Positions 34,177 through 47,419 are shown, numbered from the stretch's first letter. The stretch: DNA of 64,000 nt from Limanda limanda (GCF_963576545.1 NC_083654.1:17506199-17570198), one strand, 5' to 3'. Numbers and translations are program-made. The notes: generated from the letters alone by a model not told the origin.

Positions 34177-37160
34177 ACATTCTGAAAAGCAACGATGTTT
34201 AAACACATGAATAAATTGTTGGGAAAGATGATACAGTCAGATATTGCTTCTGTTGGCAAAGGTTGTATCTGATTCTGATTCTGATTCCTTACAAGACAAA
34301 CACTTGTTCGACATCCATTTCTGTCCAGCACATTGTGTTCTGCATTATCAGCTGTTTGATAGATCATGTAAAGGGAGCATAATGTCATGCACAGTGAGGG
34401 AAAGGACTCACTTTCTGCTCCAGTCATCATTTCTCAGGGGCCAAGTCATTTGCCGCACACATCGCCAACATTCAGCCAATGGTCAAACCAACGATAAATC
34501 AGAAACCAGCAGGGAGGGCACGCTCAGGATCACAGAATCAGCTCCAGAAACTTTATGATTTATAATCGTCCGATGCATCAATCGCTGTAATTTAACCAGA
34601 GCACCAGTAAAAGCTTCCAAATGCAAACTGCAAGTCTTCCCAGAGTTTCAAGGGTCTCATGAAACTATCATTTGGGGTTTTTGGTTTATGTTTGGTGGTC
34701 AAAAAGTTTTCACTGGCGAGATGCATTTCACTGCACTGCACAACACAAATCCTCCAGCACACTGCAGCATGAGTCCTCTGGGGGCTGAGAGGAGGTTTGC
34801 AGGCAGCTGGAGATGAAGAATCACTACCTCCACGATTCACACCCGGCTTTTATATAGCCTCCCAAGCTGTGAAAGAGCAGAAGCCATGGCAGGGTAAGGA
34901 GTTGATGCTCAGGTGTGAATGAACGAAAGTGTGAAGAAAGTAACATGAAATACTCCTGTAAGGCGTTTGACTCGAAAACACTTGAGAGTTTTATCTTGTT
35001 TTCCCGTCTCCTCTCATCATGTCTCTGAACAGATCAATGAGGGTAACTTCATTAGACAGCTGTGGTATGGAAATGAAGTCACAAGGTGGGAGGTGACATG
35101 ATATAGACAACACAGTCAAGTGAAGCGAAAACTAGAACCTTGTGTGCTATCTGTGAAATTACCATAAAAAACTGACACAAAAACACCAGGCAAAAAAATA
35201 TCCTGTTTCCCATACATCGATATATTTTTGGCAGTCTACCACAATATCAACATCGACCGCTTCATATTGATTTTCTATATTTCAAATGGGTAAAATCCTA
35301 TTTGGTTGTGGAGCTGCATGCAGCACATTGATTCTCTCGGCAGCTCCTTGCCCTCTCTTCTCGTCTTTCTCCATCCCTCACTCACACTCACACACACACA
35401 CACATTAGAGCTGTCACTCTTCACCGAAAATCAAGTTTGAACGCATTTGACGTGACACGCAATTCGTTCAAATGTACTCCAACGCCCACACCCCACCCCC
35501 CACGCAGTCGGACGAGGCAAACACGTCAAGTCGCTCCACTCGTGCCTCCCACGCCGCCTGACTCCGGTGAAACGCTAACAGGCGAGTCCGCAGACTGGTT
35601 TTGTCGTTAAAGAGAGACACAGTTGCACGCTGCAAAGTCGACAAACAGCCTTGACTTTGTTCCTTGCTTCGCCGTCATCGATGAACAACACAACACACAT
35701 TGACACTCCTCTTCACAGTTTCTTTGGTGTCGTGATTGTTTAGCGTGGTACTGTTCAACGATTTGTTTAAGCCACCGGGCCAACGTACAGTTTTTTTGTA
35801 TTTCAATGATTTGAAATTGATTCCTCGGTATCTGGGTGAACAAACTCAGATTCTGTTTTGAGGGAATAACTCCTTGACAGGTCACAGGCTGCTATTTGAC
35901 AAGGAAGTTCAGAGACGGGGCGAGAAACCCCATCCCAAAAAAAATCCAGCATGCCTTGAGCTCTGGAATGTGACCTTATGTGACCAAATCACTTAACAGA
36001 GCGAGGCCCGAGAGTGCATTCACTCGGACCGTGGAAGCACCAGTATGGTTTTTACTAAACATGTCCACTAGAAGGTCATTTCCCAGGGCCACAGAGCCTC
36101 TCAAGGCCGGCAACATGAGCTGGCCATCGCAGGAGGCGCTCCCCCTGAAGGGCAGAGGTCACACAGACCAGGACAGGCTACGGCGGCTTTAGGCATTCAA
36201 GCTAAAGGCTGAGGTCACGACATGAGGAAACCCAAGACTTCCATCTGATCTTCCCGAACATAAATGTTCATGGTCCCCAAGAAAGTGCTTCAGCAACAGA
36301 GAGAGCAGCATAAACATCATGAATCATTAAAGAGGATGATAGTTAACGGGGTCGGGTCGGGGAAGAGGGCGAGGAAAAGGGCAGCAGTTTATTTTTACCT
36401 CTGAAATTGGAGAGAAATCGATGATCAGGAGCAAATTAAAAAACAACCGATGAGGGAAGGTAACTACACATCCCCTGTGTTTTATAATATAAGGTTGAGG
36501 GTTGAGACTTACACAGCCGCAGAGGCACATTAGGCCTTGACAGACCCAGTGGCTATCCGACAGACAGAAGTGAAGTTAGAGGACAGCTGTATTGGACACA
36601 GCTCTGAACATTAGCCTCCCATACAGCTGTGAAGCCCATGACAGGTTGAGGGAGACGACTCAGGACGACAGGGACGCCTAATGTGACTTTCATTAACGAT
36701 ATGCTACAGGCCGGTGGCTGAGACAGGCCGAGCCCAAATTGAAAAGTGCTGAAGCATAACTGTGTCGGATGCCCAGTTTCCAAAACCCCCAGGCTGACTG
36801 AATTCCTGCCTCACCCAGTGGAAGAATCTCTGAGCTTTGCTTATTCCCGTATCAAGCAAGTGGGTCGTGGCCGCTCGGGTTTCTGATTGACCTGCTATGA
36901 ACCGCCACTGTCATGTAAGTAAATCTAACTGTCAAAATAGCTCATTATCAATTGAGGTTGGTGCAAGTATAACAAAAAGAAATGCGACTTTTATCATCAT
37001 TTTGAAAGATCAGCATCATCATATCACAATCTTTTAAACATACGACCTTGATCCAACATCTGGAGTGAGAGCTTTCTGTCAAATTTTGAAATGTACTGTT
37101 GCCTGGGATCCTTTCTGTTTATATTCAAACATTTATATATTATAAGCTTACTCTTTGAAG
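34177..37160. other. non-coding, no gene seen
   Basis: Includes a CA patch near 35383-35404, followed by possible edge sequence of another transposon (TTAGAGCTGTCACTC at 35405-35419) whose other end I could not find. No exon supported. Confidence 0.45.
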
Positions 37161-37241
37161 GTCATGGGGGCGTCAAGGTGGAGCCAATCCAAGCTAACAT
37201 TGGACCATTGGTCACAGGGTCTAAATACAGTGACAAACAAC

Positions 37242-38071
37242 TAGGGCTGGGCGATTCGGGATCGCGATAAAATTTAGATCGATTTCGATTATCTCCTAGT
37301 GACATGTATTCGATCTCACGTGGCAAAAGTAAGCGCAACAACAGTGTCGGAGTCTGCCGGCTGCAGTCTGCAGGCAGGACACGACACACCCACTTCCCAT
37401 CGTGAGAGTAGCTGCAGTTGCGAGAACAAGAGAGAACAAAGTTGGAAAAAGGAGAAAAAATGAGTGAAACTGAAGTCGGGGACAGCGAAAATAATGCCGA
37501 ATGTGAGAGCGACATCACTACATCACCCGGAACCGAAGACATTGTCGGAAAAAAGCGTAACGCGACGTCAGTTGTGTGGACGTGGTTTGGATACGGCTAA
37601 AAGGACGAGGGGCAGACGAAGCCGGTCTGCAAAATATGCCGGCGGTCGGTACCAGCCAGGACGGGAAACACCACAAACCTTTTCAATCACCTGAGACGGC
37701 ACCATCCCAGTGATTACACAGAGAGTTTGACTCTGCGGGCTCAAGTTTGCACGACACCAAACAAAGAGACAGGCAAGACCACTACGTCTCCTGTTAGCAT
37801 CGCTAACATTAGCATCGCTATATTAGCAAAACAACAGTCCATCCAGTCGTGTTTTGCAGCCATTGCCCCATATGAAAACAATCGAAGCGGGGGAAAAATA
37901 TAACGAGCGCTATTACTTATTGCTTAGCTACAGATATGATGCCCCTGAGCACAGTGGAGAGGGACGGCTTCAGGAAACTGATCAAAAACTACATATCGTG
38001 ATAAGAATCGAGATCGATCAATATGGAAAAACATATCGTGATAACATTTTTTCCCATATCGCCCAGCCCTA
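37242..38071 (+). mobile_element. non-autonomous hAT element with BED-finger transposase remnant (copy 2)
   Basis: An 830-bp sibling of the 29510-30349 element, in the same orientation and clearly the same internal-deletion form. It has a perfect 8-bp duplication CAAACAAC at 37234-37241 and 38072-38079. It carries the same in-frame TAA before the BED finger, the same frameshift, and the same jump to the right end, so these defects predate both insertions. It differs by a deletion of about 14 bp just inside the left end, a short insertion (GGAAAAAGGAGA) before the ATG, and scattered substitutions. Confidence 0.93.
37461..38020 (+). pseudogene. truncated hAT (ZBED-like) transposase remnant in copy 2
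   Basis: Same structure as the remnant in copy 1. ATG at 37461; TAA after WFGYG near 37598; BED finger CKIC and FNHLRRHH next; MMPLSSVERDGF-like block (here with APEHSGEG in another frame) near 37935. Not functional. Confidence 0.8.
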
Positions 38072-38249
38072 CAAACAACCATTCACACTTGTACAATTAC
38101 ACCTATAGGAAATTCAAAGTCTCTACTTAATATAAACCTGCTCGTCTTTGGACTGTGGGAGGAAACCAGTAGATGCAGGAACAAGGTAGACGTGCAAACT
38201 CAGCCGACCAGCTCACTGTCCCACTGCACCACTGTATCGCCCCGGCTAA

Positions 38250-39340
38250 CACTATTTTATATATCTGGGTTCTGGGCTAAAACCAATGTTCTAGGGATTA
38301 ATTACACTCAGTAATATGTAGTTTATACGTTGGCAAGCTGTAATTGTATTGATAGGGTATAATCATGTTACCGTTTAAGAAAATGTTATATTTTTGATAC
38401 TCTTAAGAGTTTTAAAGGGAAATATATTAAGTAATAATTGCTCTATTTTATATTTGCTCTATAGAAATATGTCCCTGCACCGTAATGCCACATACTGGAA
38501 AAAGTATGCCTCTTCACATATCAGTGAAATAAAAGGCTGGGTTGAGTAATGAAGGTGTAGAAGAATTCAAACTGAAAGAGCCGAAATAACTTGTTTGCAT
38601 ATATGCGATGATGGGATGACATGATGCGATGTCAGGCTGTTGGACTAGAGCTGCTAATTACAGCCCGACTCTAATACCCGGAGACTTCTCCTGCACGTTG
38701 TTCGCCGACAGTCGAACCTGAGTGCTCCGGCTGAGTGGGCTGGCTGGCTGCTGCAGACTTGTCTCCCTTCACTGACATCGATAGGGGCTCCACAGGAGGG
38801 TAAGGAAACAATGGTGTTGACAAGCAGTATCAGGCCTATAGCTGCATGAAGGTAGGGCCAAACGATTCCATTTCCCAGCCAATTCCATTATCAGGACACA
38901 CAGACTTTACTAATGCCTGAAAACAAACAATACACGAGCATCCTTCTAATTAAGCCCTTGAGTAGCGCTGCTTAGTGCACCGGCATATCTGTGTTGGATG
39001 CCTGCGAACAGGCTGATTGGATTCATCAGCACTTTTAATGTGCTCCTGTTTCCTCCCACAGGCCTCCAGAAGACTCCTGGCTGAATTCAATGGTCCGTCC
39101 GATATTCGACACGTTTAAAGCCCTGAGAGGCAGATTGGGGAAAACAAGATCTGACATCAAACCCTGTTGCTGATAATGCAGACTAGGACTGAGTGAGTAC
39201 GTGAAAATTGGATATCTCTATGTATCGCAAAGCTTTATGTTGTATTCAAGACCTGTTGCACAATTATTAATCAGCTTGAGGAAACAAAAACACTGTATTT
39301 ATATCTTTGTGTGTAAACACAGATGAACAACATGACAGCT
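38250..39340. other. non-coding; possible regulatory block at 38890-39130
   Basis: The first part is AT-rich. From about 38890 to 39130 the sequence is unique and balanced, with CTAATTAAG (38946-38954). No coding potential. Confidence 0.4.
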
Positions 39341-39349
39341 CCTAAAGCC

Positions 39350-39570
39350 TTTCAATAACCCCCTGGTGGCTATCTGCAGTATAGGTCATAATCCCCGCCT
39401 ACTCCATGTCAACAGATGGGACATGGACCAAATTTAAAGGTCATAATAGACTACAAATACAATATTTTGATAGACAGAATCTGTCATTTCAAGAAGTTCT
39501 TATCACAATCATGTCTGTTTGAGTCCTCACTTTCCTGAGGATTGAAAGCTCAGACTGACTCACAATCATC
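39350..39570. repeat. old dispersed repeat, family 2 (copy 2)
   Basis: CCCTGGTGGCTATCTGCAGT then ATAGGTCATAATCCCCGCCT and ATGGGACATGG closely parallel 48252-48315. The later ACTGACTCACAATCA parallels ACTGACTTGCAGTTG. Confidence 0.6.
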
Positions 39571-40039
39571 CCTTGATCTCTAATGTGCACACTCGTATCC
39601 AAAATATTTTGGCTTCATTCCTAGATAGTGGAAGGAGGTCGAGGCGCGTTGTTCTTCTATAATTAATATACTTATCCTCAGTTTATTCAATATCTGAGCT
39701 CATATTAGCCGAATTTTTTTTTTCTGTTGTAATTCTCCATCCCTTGAACCAACGAGCAGTCTGGTAAGAAAAAGAAAGAAGATTTCCAGGCAAGAGGTCT
39801 TTTCTGACCTGAGAGAGATGTGGATTCAGCCGAGTCCTTCTTTAATTACATTCTGAAGAGGATGGAAATGAGAGCAACAGGTTGTCATTCTGGAGAGGCT
39901 CTCAGTGTTTTCACAAAGATAAAGATGTTAATGACCACAGACCGAGACCGAGTGAGGGGGCAGGAAGGGAACATAAACAGAGCGAGACACGTGGACCATA
40001 AATGGTCATTTAACAGAAGAGAAGAGGACTCACGATACC

Positions 40040-40170
40040 CTGCGGTGATCACAATTAATTACATGTTGGATGGCGACGCACATTCCTACTTTCCAGACCT
40101 TTTTGGAATGAGGCAAATTAATGAGGTGATAACCTATGCCCCGTCTTTGCTTTTATTTTGAAGATGACAG
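40040..40170. promoter_or_regulatory. candidate conserved non-coding element
   Basis: Contains AATTAATTAC (40053-40062) and AAATTAATGAGGTGATAACC (40114-40133), in unique sequence. Judged by motif content only. Confidence 0.3.
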
Positions 40171-40420
40171 TTCATGTTAATGCTTTAATTAATGAGACAT
40201 GGAATGATAATAACAGTGAGGATGCAGCTTCTAAAATAATTTGGTGCAGCTCTTTCTGAAGGAGGAAATACGGGCACTGTGCTACAAACTGAAATTCATA
40301 ATTTAGATACATATATTTTTAAAAAAGGAATCTAAAGCTACTAATGCAGCAGGGACTTATGATAATAGAGGACGGCCCTGAAGACAATTCTATAGAGTTT
40401 CTATGATGCCTTTTGGTGAA

Positions 40421-40666
40421 CGGTAAATGGATTTGTATTTATATAGCGCTTTTCTAGTCTGATGATGGCCACTCAAAGCGCTTTACAGTACAGTTTCACA
40501 TTGACCCATTCATACACACATTCATACAGTGCATCTATTCGCAGCACTTTGTTATTCTATGGGGGGACCTTCAGGGTTCAGCATCTTGCCCAAGGACACT
40601 TCGGGATGCAGATGGCCGACCTTCAGGTTGGAGGACGACCACTCTACCCCTCAGCCACAGCCGCCC
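40421..40666. repeat. common teleost dispersed repeat
   Basis: Contains TTTATATAGCGCTTTTCTAG, CACTCAAAGCGCTTTACAGT, ATTCATACAGTGCATC and CTTGCCCAAGGACACTTCGG, ending with CAGCCACAGCCGCC. I recognise this word order as a widespread repeat in fish genomes. The class is not certain. Confidence 0.7.
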
Positions 40667-40679
40667 TTTTGTCTTAAGA

Positions 40680-42950
40680 AAATGCAAACCCGTTTATCAT
40701 TTATCATTCATTTGTTGAATCTAATTGGATATCGTCAAGCAAATATTTAGCCAAACCCAGCCTGGCTTGTTGGGTCCTAACGGGACAAAAAACAGGAAGA
40801 AATCCTCAAAAATGGTTCCTATTCAGTTGCAGACCTATTGGACCAAACTCTTAAGTCTATTTGTCTATTGCTAACATTTATTAATAAGAGGTACTCAAGC
40901 AGTCCAGCGTTTTGAGGATGTACTTCATATGAAAAAGACCTTCATCCTCCATTTACAGCTGTGTTGACACAAGTACTGTTGACCCACACACTGAGTAGTG
41001 GTGACTCAAGGTTCGTCCTTAAGTTCAAAACCACTCTTCAGTGCATCTTCACAGACCGAGCAGTGGAGTGGATAGTGTGATTCATCTGGAAAAAGAAAGA
41101 ATAATACACACATGTGTTTAAACTGCAAAATGCATTCCGCACCACAGTCACTCACACAGATCCATACTAAGAAAATTCATGACCGTGGCCTATGGAAACC
41201 ACGCAGGGCAATCGAAGGGAAATACAGTGTGTGGGGAGAATGAATGTCCGGTATGCAGCAGCATGTTTCTGATCTGGGGAAGCCTCTCTGCACCATCCAC
41301 TGATTGTTTCTGTCCGTCTCGTTGACAAATGCACCACCAGAGGAGCCCTAAATATACCAATAACATCTATAGGCTGGTAACCGCACATACATAGTGAGTG
41401 TGAGGTGGATGTATAATGAGAAAAATGTGTCAGAGTCCCCCTCCCCTACCTTTCCCTCTCCATACACACACACACACTGACACGCATGTATAACGGCCTT
41501 TCACCCAGGAATGTGAGGTCGGAACCAGAGCGCGTCCCCGTCAAGGATTCTGGGTAAATTAGAGTTCAGCGTTTCAAGGGGTATCTGAACTGCTTCCCTT
41601 TGAATATTCTCAGATGGACTGAGGAAAAAACTGCAGATTGGAAAAGTGGAGCTGGATTCTGCACACTGAATAAAACTCAGGGTTGGATCCAGGTTCCACG
41701 AAGGCGAACCCAACTCCGCTGCACCTCAGGTGAAACGCACACATTCAATCTAGCAGCCCTAATATGTTTTATTACGTCTATTGGCTTTCCCAAGGTGCCT
41801 GTAAACTGCAGGCGGAGGAGAATATGGATACACTTGTGCTGTGTCAGATAGTGTGTGGGTTAGAGTGATTACGTTAAAGGTCAGGGTCTCTCTGCACCTC
41901 GCTGAAGGAGGAATGTGATAACAATACTAATCCCAGGCAAGTCCGCACTGACCATACCGATGATGTGTGTTCCTCCTACGGACAAAGGATGAAAAAGAAG
42001 GGAAACAAGAGGAGGAACAAAGAGGCCGTTCTGCACTCATGGTCAAGCATGCAAAGCTGGAAAAGACACAAATACATCCAACACATTGGATCGATTCGAT
42101 CGCTGTTCACAAGGTAAACAACCCTATAGTGACAGCGGAGTGCGCTGTGTGCTGTCAGTGGGTGTCGGCCTCCTCCTCCACACAAACATCACACACACAT
42201 CTGAGTGCAGCTAGAAGGGATCTGGCCGGTCCTCCCTCCCTCCCCCTGCTCCTCCTTCACTTCACTGGGGGAGAGATAGTGTAGATAAAAGAGGGCGTTT
42301 AAGCTCTGCCACTTGTGGAGAGGTCTCATCTCCAGCCTCAGGTGGTGTTCCAGCGCAACAGCTGAGATTGAAGGCGAATCACAGACACCGCTCGAGGCCA
42401 GGCTGCTTTCTACAGCGGTACTGGTGTTATACACTCCCATGCACCGAGGCGCACAGGGAGAAGGGGAAGGGATGGAAGGGAGGAGAGGAGGAGTAGGAGT
42501 TTAGGGAGGGAGGGAGGGGTGAACAATATCTTTATCCATCATAACAAAGGCAGAGAAAAGGCTGAGGCTCGGTGGGATGCCTCCTCGCGGGGTGAGATGT
42601 GACACGCCGCCTGCGAGCAGCAGACAGCCGAGTGTCAAAGGGAAACAAGGCTGATACAAAGCACACGGGCGAAAGGCTGACTCCCGAACATTCATCAAGA
42701 GGTTCAGATTTGATTTCAAGCCAAACACGAGTCTCGGTTCCTTCCTCCCTCGCCCGTTTCCTTGCAGACAGACACACAGATACACACGGCCTATCTCTCT
42801 ATTCCCAGACTCACACATCCTGCCGGCATCTGTGCTCTCCACAAATCTCCCACCAAAAAAAATGTATAATTGCCAGCAGTAATTCTTTTGCTCATTATTC
42901 TTCATTACAGAAGAGAGAAGCACCCGGGGCGAGATCATATTTGCCGTTAA
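40680..42950. other. non-coding, no gene seen
   Basis: No exon supported. GC-rich purine-rich sequence at 42440-42530 gives spurious ORFs. Small CA patches near 41466-41480 and 42180-42200. Confidence 0.45.
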
Positions 42951-42954
42951 CTAA

Positions 42955-43340
42955 AGTTTCTGCGACAATTAGCTCAGGTTGTTAAAATTAATCTTTGTTA
43001 CAGCCGTAATCTCGGAGGCCAGCAGAGGCCCCGGCGTTTATGGTTTGTTTATTCGAGCGCCTCCTGTGGATATCGACCCGGCCCTGTTGTAAACAGTAGG
43101 ATAAGGCCTTCAACGATCGTCGGGTGGATTTACTTTCTGCTCGGGGGATGAGCCATCCAATTGTGACCTAGATTAGACGCACAGAGGGGGAAACACAGGC
43201 CCGGCGCATTTAATGATTACAGAAGGTTTATCTGAACAAACTGGAATCACATGACTGTTTCCAGGGGAAAAAAGAATTCCCAGGAATTATGAGAGATAAC
43301 TCCTACGGCTCGGTTCTGCTTCCTCACGCTACATGGGTGG
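42955..43340. promoter_or_regulatory. candidate conserved non-coding element
   Basis: Unique, balanced sequence without simple repeats, with AACAATTAG-like, GCGCATTTAATGATTACAGA and ACTGGAATCACATGACTG words. No coding frame. Conservation not tested. Confidence 0.3.
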
Positions 43341-44149
43341 ATATGACCTGGAATGTCAGTCATTTCCTCGTCCTTGCAGCAGCAGCAGCAGCAGAATTCC
43401 CAGATCCTTGCAGCTTGTTGTCATTCCATCGATGAGTGACTGTAAACATCAGAGACTCCAGGAATCTGATAGGGAAGCTTCATTATGCTAATCTAAGCAG
43501 CCTCTTTTTCACAATCTTGCTGATACACGCTGAATAAAACATGCTTCAATCTACCGAAAAATGAAGACATGCTTTCTATGCATTTCTTTCTCACTTTATT
43601 CTTCCTATGCATTTTCTTTCTTCTTTTCTGCAGAGCTGCGTGTGCAACTGGATCCTATATCCGCCTTAAATTAATAGGCCCTGTGGTCTGCCTCTTAGCA
43701 GCAACCAGAAACTCAGCCAGGGCCGTGCTGCATAAAAAACGTACAAATATTGCTGGCCCGTTTCACAGGAACATACACAAAGCATTGCACCCCTTTGTTT
43801 TATAGCTCCTACTCCACATCCTCCAGTCACGTGACGTGTGCTCTATCTTTAAAAAGGTGCGGCACCACAGTTGAGATGACGATACATATTTATGCCGTCA
43901 CGCTTGGCTGTTCACGGATGGTGATTTGCATTAAACCTTTACCTGATGTGTTGTGAGACAGAGGACACCGGAGAGACATGTGGTGGGGAGCTCTGCGGAT
44001 ACAAGCATGAATATCCCAAAGCTACTGTACCACTCATGAACACCCCCATCCACACACATAGACACAGACACACACACAGTCTTCTGGGACCCGGGTGAGG
44101 CCTCTGGGGGACCTTGGTAATACCTCACATCACTTACCGAGAGCACCTC

Positions 44150-44410
44150 CGACGAGCAGACTCATTTAGAATGGATGTGCTTCAGGCTGCTATAAGGAAT
44201 TCTATTATTCCTCTAAATAAAACAAGTATCTATATGGAAATTTGTCTCCGCCAAATATACGGGTCTGCTGGATTGTTACATGATAATCCCGGTGTAATTA
44301 ATGGTTACTCTGGCAAGGGGCTGATTAATGCAAAAGCAGGCATTGTGCACATATGGATTCTAAGTGCCAGCTATTGGAATATTTAACAGACATGATGGCA
44401 GACACCTGAT
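44150..44410. promoter_or_regulatory. candidate conserved non-coding element
   Basis: Unique block with TAATTA at 44295-44300 and GATTAATGCAAAAG (44323-44336), plus ATATGGAAATTTG and AATATTTAACAG. The plus-strand ORF across it (44114-44386) lacks any domain and is not called. Confidence 0.4.
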
Positions 44411-46660
44411 CTCCCACAGGCGTCACCGAGGCCAAGGATTTCATTTTTTTGCTGATGCCTTAAGTTTTTACGTACATAATTAAATTTGATTCGGATTTTA
44501 ACGATCTTTTCCCTTTGTTATTATAAAAGATGTACACAACTTTAAATACTGGCAAAAAGGACATAAATGTTGATTATCTAATATTTAAAGAAGAGGAAAA
44601 TGGGATAAAATGAGAAAGTAAGACAGGAACACATTAAATGCACAATATGTATATTTAAATATATGTATATAATATACTCTATTGATGCAGATGCTATTAA
44701 AGGTAGTCAAATTAAATGTGGTCCCCCAAAAAACACAGAAGGATCCCAATGGGAATAAAACAAATGTATGTTTGGGTCAAAGGAAGGAAATGTCAATTAA
44801 GAATAAGTTGCTGAAGCTTTAACGAGCAATATTTAACCGTATGGTTTTTACTTAAGAAACAAGGGCTGTTCCAGTATTCCAGTGTCCTCCCTCTGCTTGA
44901 AACCCTGACAAAGCTTTCCACGTATAGCTGCACAGTAAAGGTGCTGCAATGCAGTACGGTATGTTTATGCATATTTACGAACAAAAGAGCCTCTGCATCT
45001 TTGTTTCTCGCCGGAAATAGCACTCCCCCCCCCCACACACACACCCACACTCTCACCGAACCCCCCCACCCCCTCTCCATCACTCCCCTTTTCCCGTCTG
45101 TTATTAGCAGTTTCTTTAATAATGAACCCAACAGGCGTCCTCTTCATTAGGCAGGCAGGGGGAGAGAGGCCAGCGAGCCCGGCTGACCCTGCTACTCTCT
45201 CCTCATTGGGGATCTGGCACAGGAATTTTAATAGGAGAGCAACACAGGCGCGCAGGTCAGTGCAGGAGACACACTGTGCATGCCAATCCGAAGCTGACCG
45301 GCCGGCGTGAACACAGCGAGTGTGCCGGCGCCGCCATACCCTGACAGTCTGTAACGAGCGTGGAGGAAGGGAGGCGAAGACGGGGGGAAGGGATGAAGGT
45401 GAGTGGGAAAGCGGTGGCGAAGGGATCAAGAGGGACAACGCGGAGGTGTAGAGCAGCTATTCAGGTGAGAGGAGAGGAGGAGGAGAAAGGGCCAGGGTGA
45501 CAAGGACCTGCTGGCAAACTGAGACAATCCCTGTCGTGCTTCCCATACTAATCAAGCAGGTAGGCTTCGCGGTAATTGCCTTTTATTTATGCTTAACCCA
45601 AGACTTTCCGTGAGAGGAGAATATGCCGTGCGGATGCAACATGGGAGCTGCGATGACGCCTGTGAATCGTAGACTCACAGTGGAAATGCTAGCGGTGGAT
45701 ATCTCCCTGAGGAAGCAGAATGAGCTGTAATTCATGTCCCCTAAACAAGCCTCGTGAGTGTAAGCTACATAAAAGGTGTGAGCTTGCATCGGGCTTTTAG
45801 AGCTACTCTGCTGGGCGAGGTAATAAACCATTCACTCTCTTCCTCCCATGCAAAGCAGTCTGCCTTTGAGCTACACTTTATATCACCCGCTTTAAAAATT
45901 TCCTCGCCCCGAACAGCACAGGTGATTTGTTGTATATTCACCGCTGGGCTGGTGGATTTTCTTTTTTAGCCTCTCCCCGCCGTGGTAATTGCCACGTCGA
46001 CCTTGATGCAGATGGGATAAATGAAACATATCCACTGTCAAGACTCCGCCATTAGTAGCGCCATGGAATTACCTTATTTCCTCTGTGATCTGTGTAAACA
46101 TTTCTGATTCTGGGCATGCCCACCCATTCCGCAATATACTTTCCCCAGACTATCTGAGAGAGAGAGTCAGAGAGAGAGAGAGAGAGAGCTAACAACGGTG
46201 CCAAGAGATACTGAATGTGTCCCCAGCCGAATAGCTCGGTCCACTTTCACTATAAATTGTGCACAAACAGCTTTCAGCCAAAGGGAAAACAGCTTCTTAG
46301 GGAAAAGAGCTCAGACTGTTTGATAAACTCAAATACATTCTGGAGAGATTCTATAGCTCAGGCTCTGGGAGGGAGAAAAATGAATGAATGATTGAGAAAA
46401 CATCAAAACCCAATATTTATTGTGTTATAAAATATCTTATATAACAACCTTATAGTGACACACTTCATTTTAAACAAATTAAATGCAAAAAATATTCTGA
46501 CTACTGATACAAGTGATAATTCACTAAGCTTCGTCTCAGGCCATCAATCATATTGTATGTTTCTTGGCATTAGAAGTAATAATAAATTTCACTCCTGTTA
46601 TGTAATATTAACCACATGTCGGAATGACAACGTGTTGATGAATGTCTTAATTGGTTCATA
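44411..46660. other. non-coding; two GC-richer blocks within AT-rich DNA
   Basis: AT-rich from 44420 to 44800. A GC-rich unique block lies at 45120-45340, and a unique block at 45560-46130 contains the palindrome GGGCATGCCC (46112-46121). GA repeat at 46157-46189. ORFs across 44965-45438 are open on both strands and carry no domain. Confidence 0.4.
46157..46189. repeat. (GA)n microsatellite, interrupted
   Basis: GA units with one TCA interruption. Confidence 0.85.
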
Positions 46661-46689
46661 GACTGTGTTTAAAAATTTAGACAAACTCA

Positions 46690-46850
46690 TGGGCCAGAAA
46701 GTGAAGCCAAAAAGGAAGCGCCTGAATCATGCATTCTCTCAAATGACCAGCAGGGGGCGAATAAACTGATTGCAAAAATAAGTAAATGAGAAAATGACTC
46801 TCACTCCAAATATGGTTCACTAAGATGGCGCCATCCCATCAAAAATATAT
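46690..46850. repeat. old dispersed repeat, family 2 (copy 3)
   Basis: AAAGTGAAGCCAAAAAGGAAG, AAATGACCAGCAGGGGGCGAA and AAGATGGCGCCATCCC match the word order of the copies at 4520 and 48230. Confidence 0.5.
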
Positions 46851-47419
46851 GTTATATGTAGTCAACAAAGGGACACCTTCCTCCAAACTTAAATTAAGTG
46901 TATCGCTCTTTCTCAAGCTACGTGCAGAACCCCAGACTTGTTACGGTTGCTAAGCTGTGATTGGACTATCGCTGATCAGAGTTTTTCCGTTTCCATGACA
47001 GAAACATGTTACAGTCGCTGGCTTGTCAATTTTTCTCTTTCCAATTTCCTTCCCTCCGGCGTAAACAATCCACAAAGAAACCGCACAGTCACACAGCGCC
47101 TCGAGGGCCAACGTTTTTCTCTTTAAGAATATTCCGAATATGTCAATAAATCTGCAGCAGGAACAATAACAGCTCACAAAACCAGAAAGGGCAAATAAAA
47201 ATAAATCACCCCTCCATAAGCAAATTCTCTTTGACTCTGTTCCATTACTGAGCATCGATTGTGGTTCCCATATCAGAATATGGACTAAGCAGAGTTCTGG
47301 TAATGCAGGTCTACACGCTGCATTTTTTTTTTTTAGCACTGACAGCAGCTATATTTCAGATTGGATCACACACTGAAAATCCATAAATACGTCACTTATA
47401 ATTGTCCACAGCCTGTCGG

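Larger units (their letters stand above)
37165..38243 (+). repeat. older dispersed fish repeat, interrupted by hAT copy 2
   Basis: The left part (37165-37241) has GGTGGAGCCAATCC and AGCTAACATTGG. The right part (38080-38243) has CATTCACACTTGTAC, then CTTTGGACTGTGGGAGGAAA and CTGCACCACTGTATCGCCC. These words occur in this order in a very common teleost repeat, where GACAAACAACCATTCACAC is continuous. Here the hAT element sits exactly inside that phrase, splitting it. Superfamily not assigned. Confidence 0.65.

Noticed and set aside
35405..35640. Possible edge of another hAT-type element (TTAGAGCTGTCACTC)
   Set aside because: No matching second end or target duplication found.
44965..45438. 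Overlapping ORFs on both strands in a GC-rich unique block
   Set aside because: No domain, no consistent splice frame; better seen as possible regulatory DNA.
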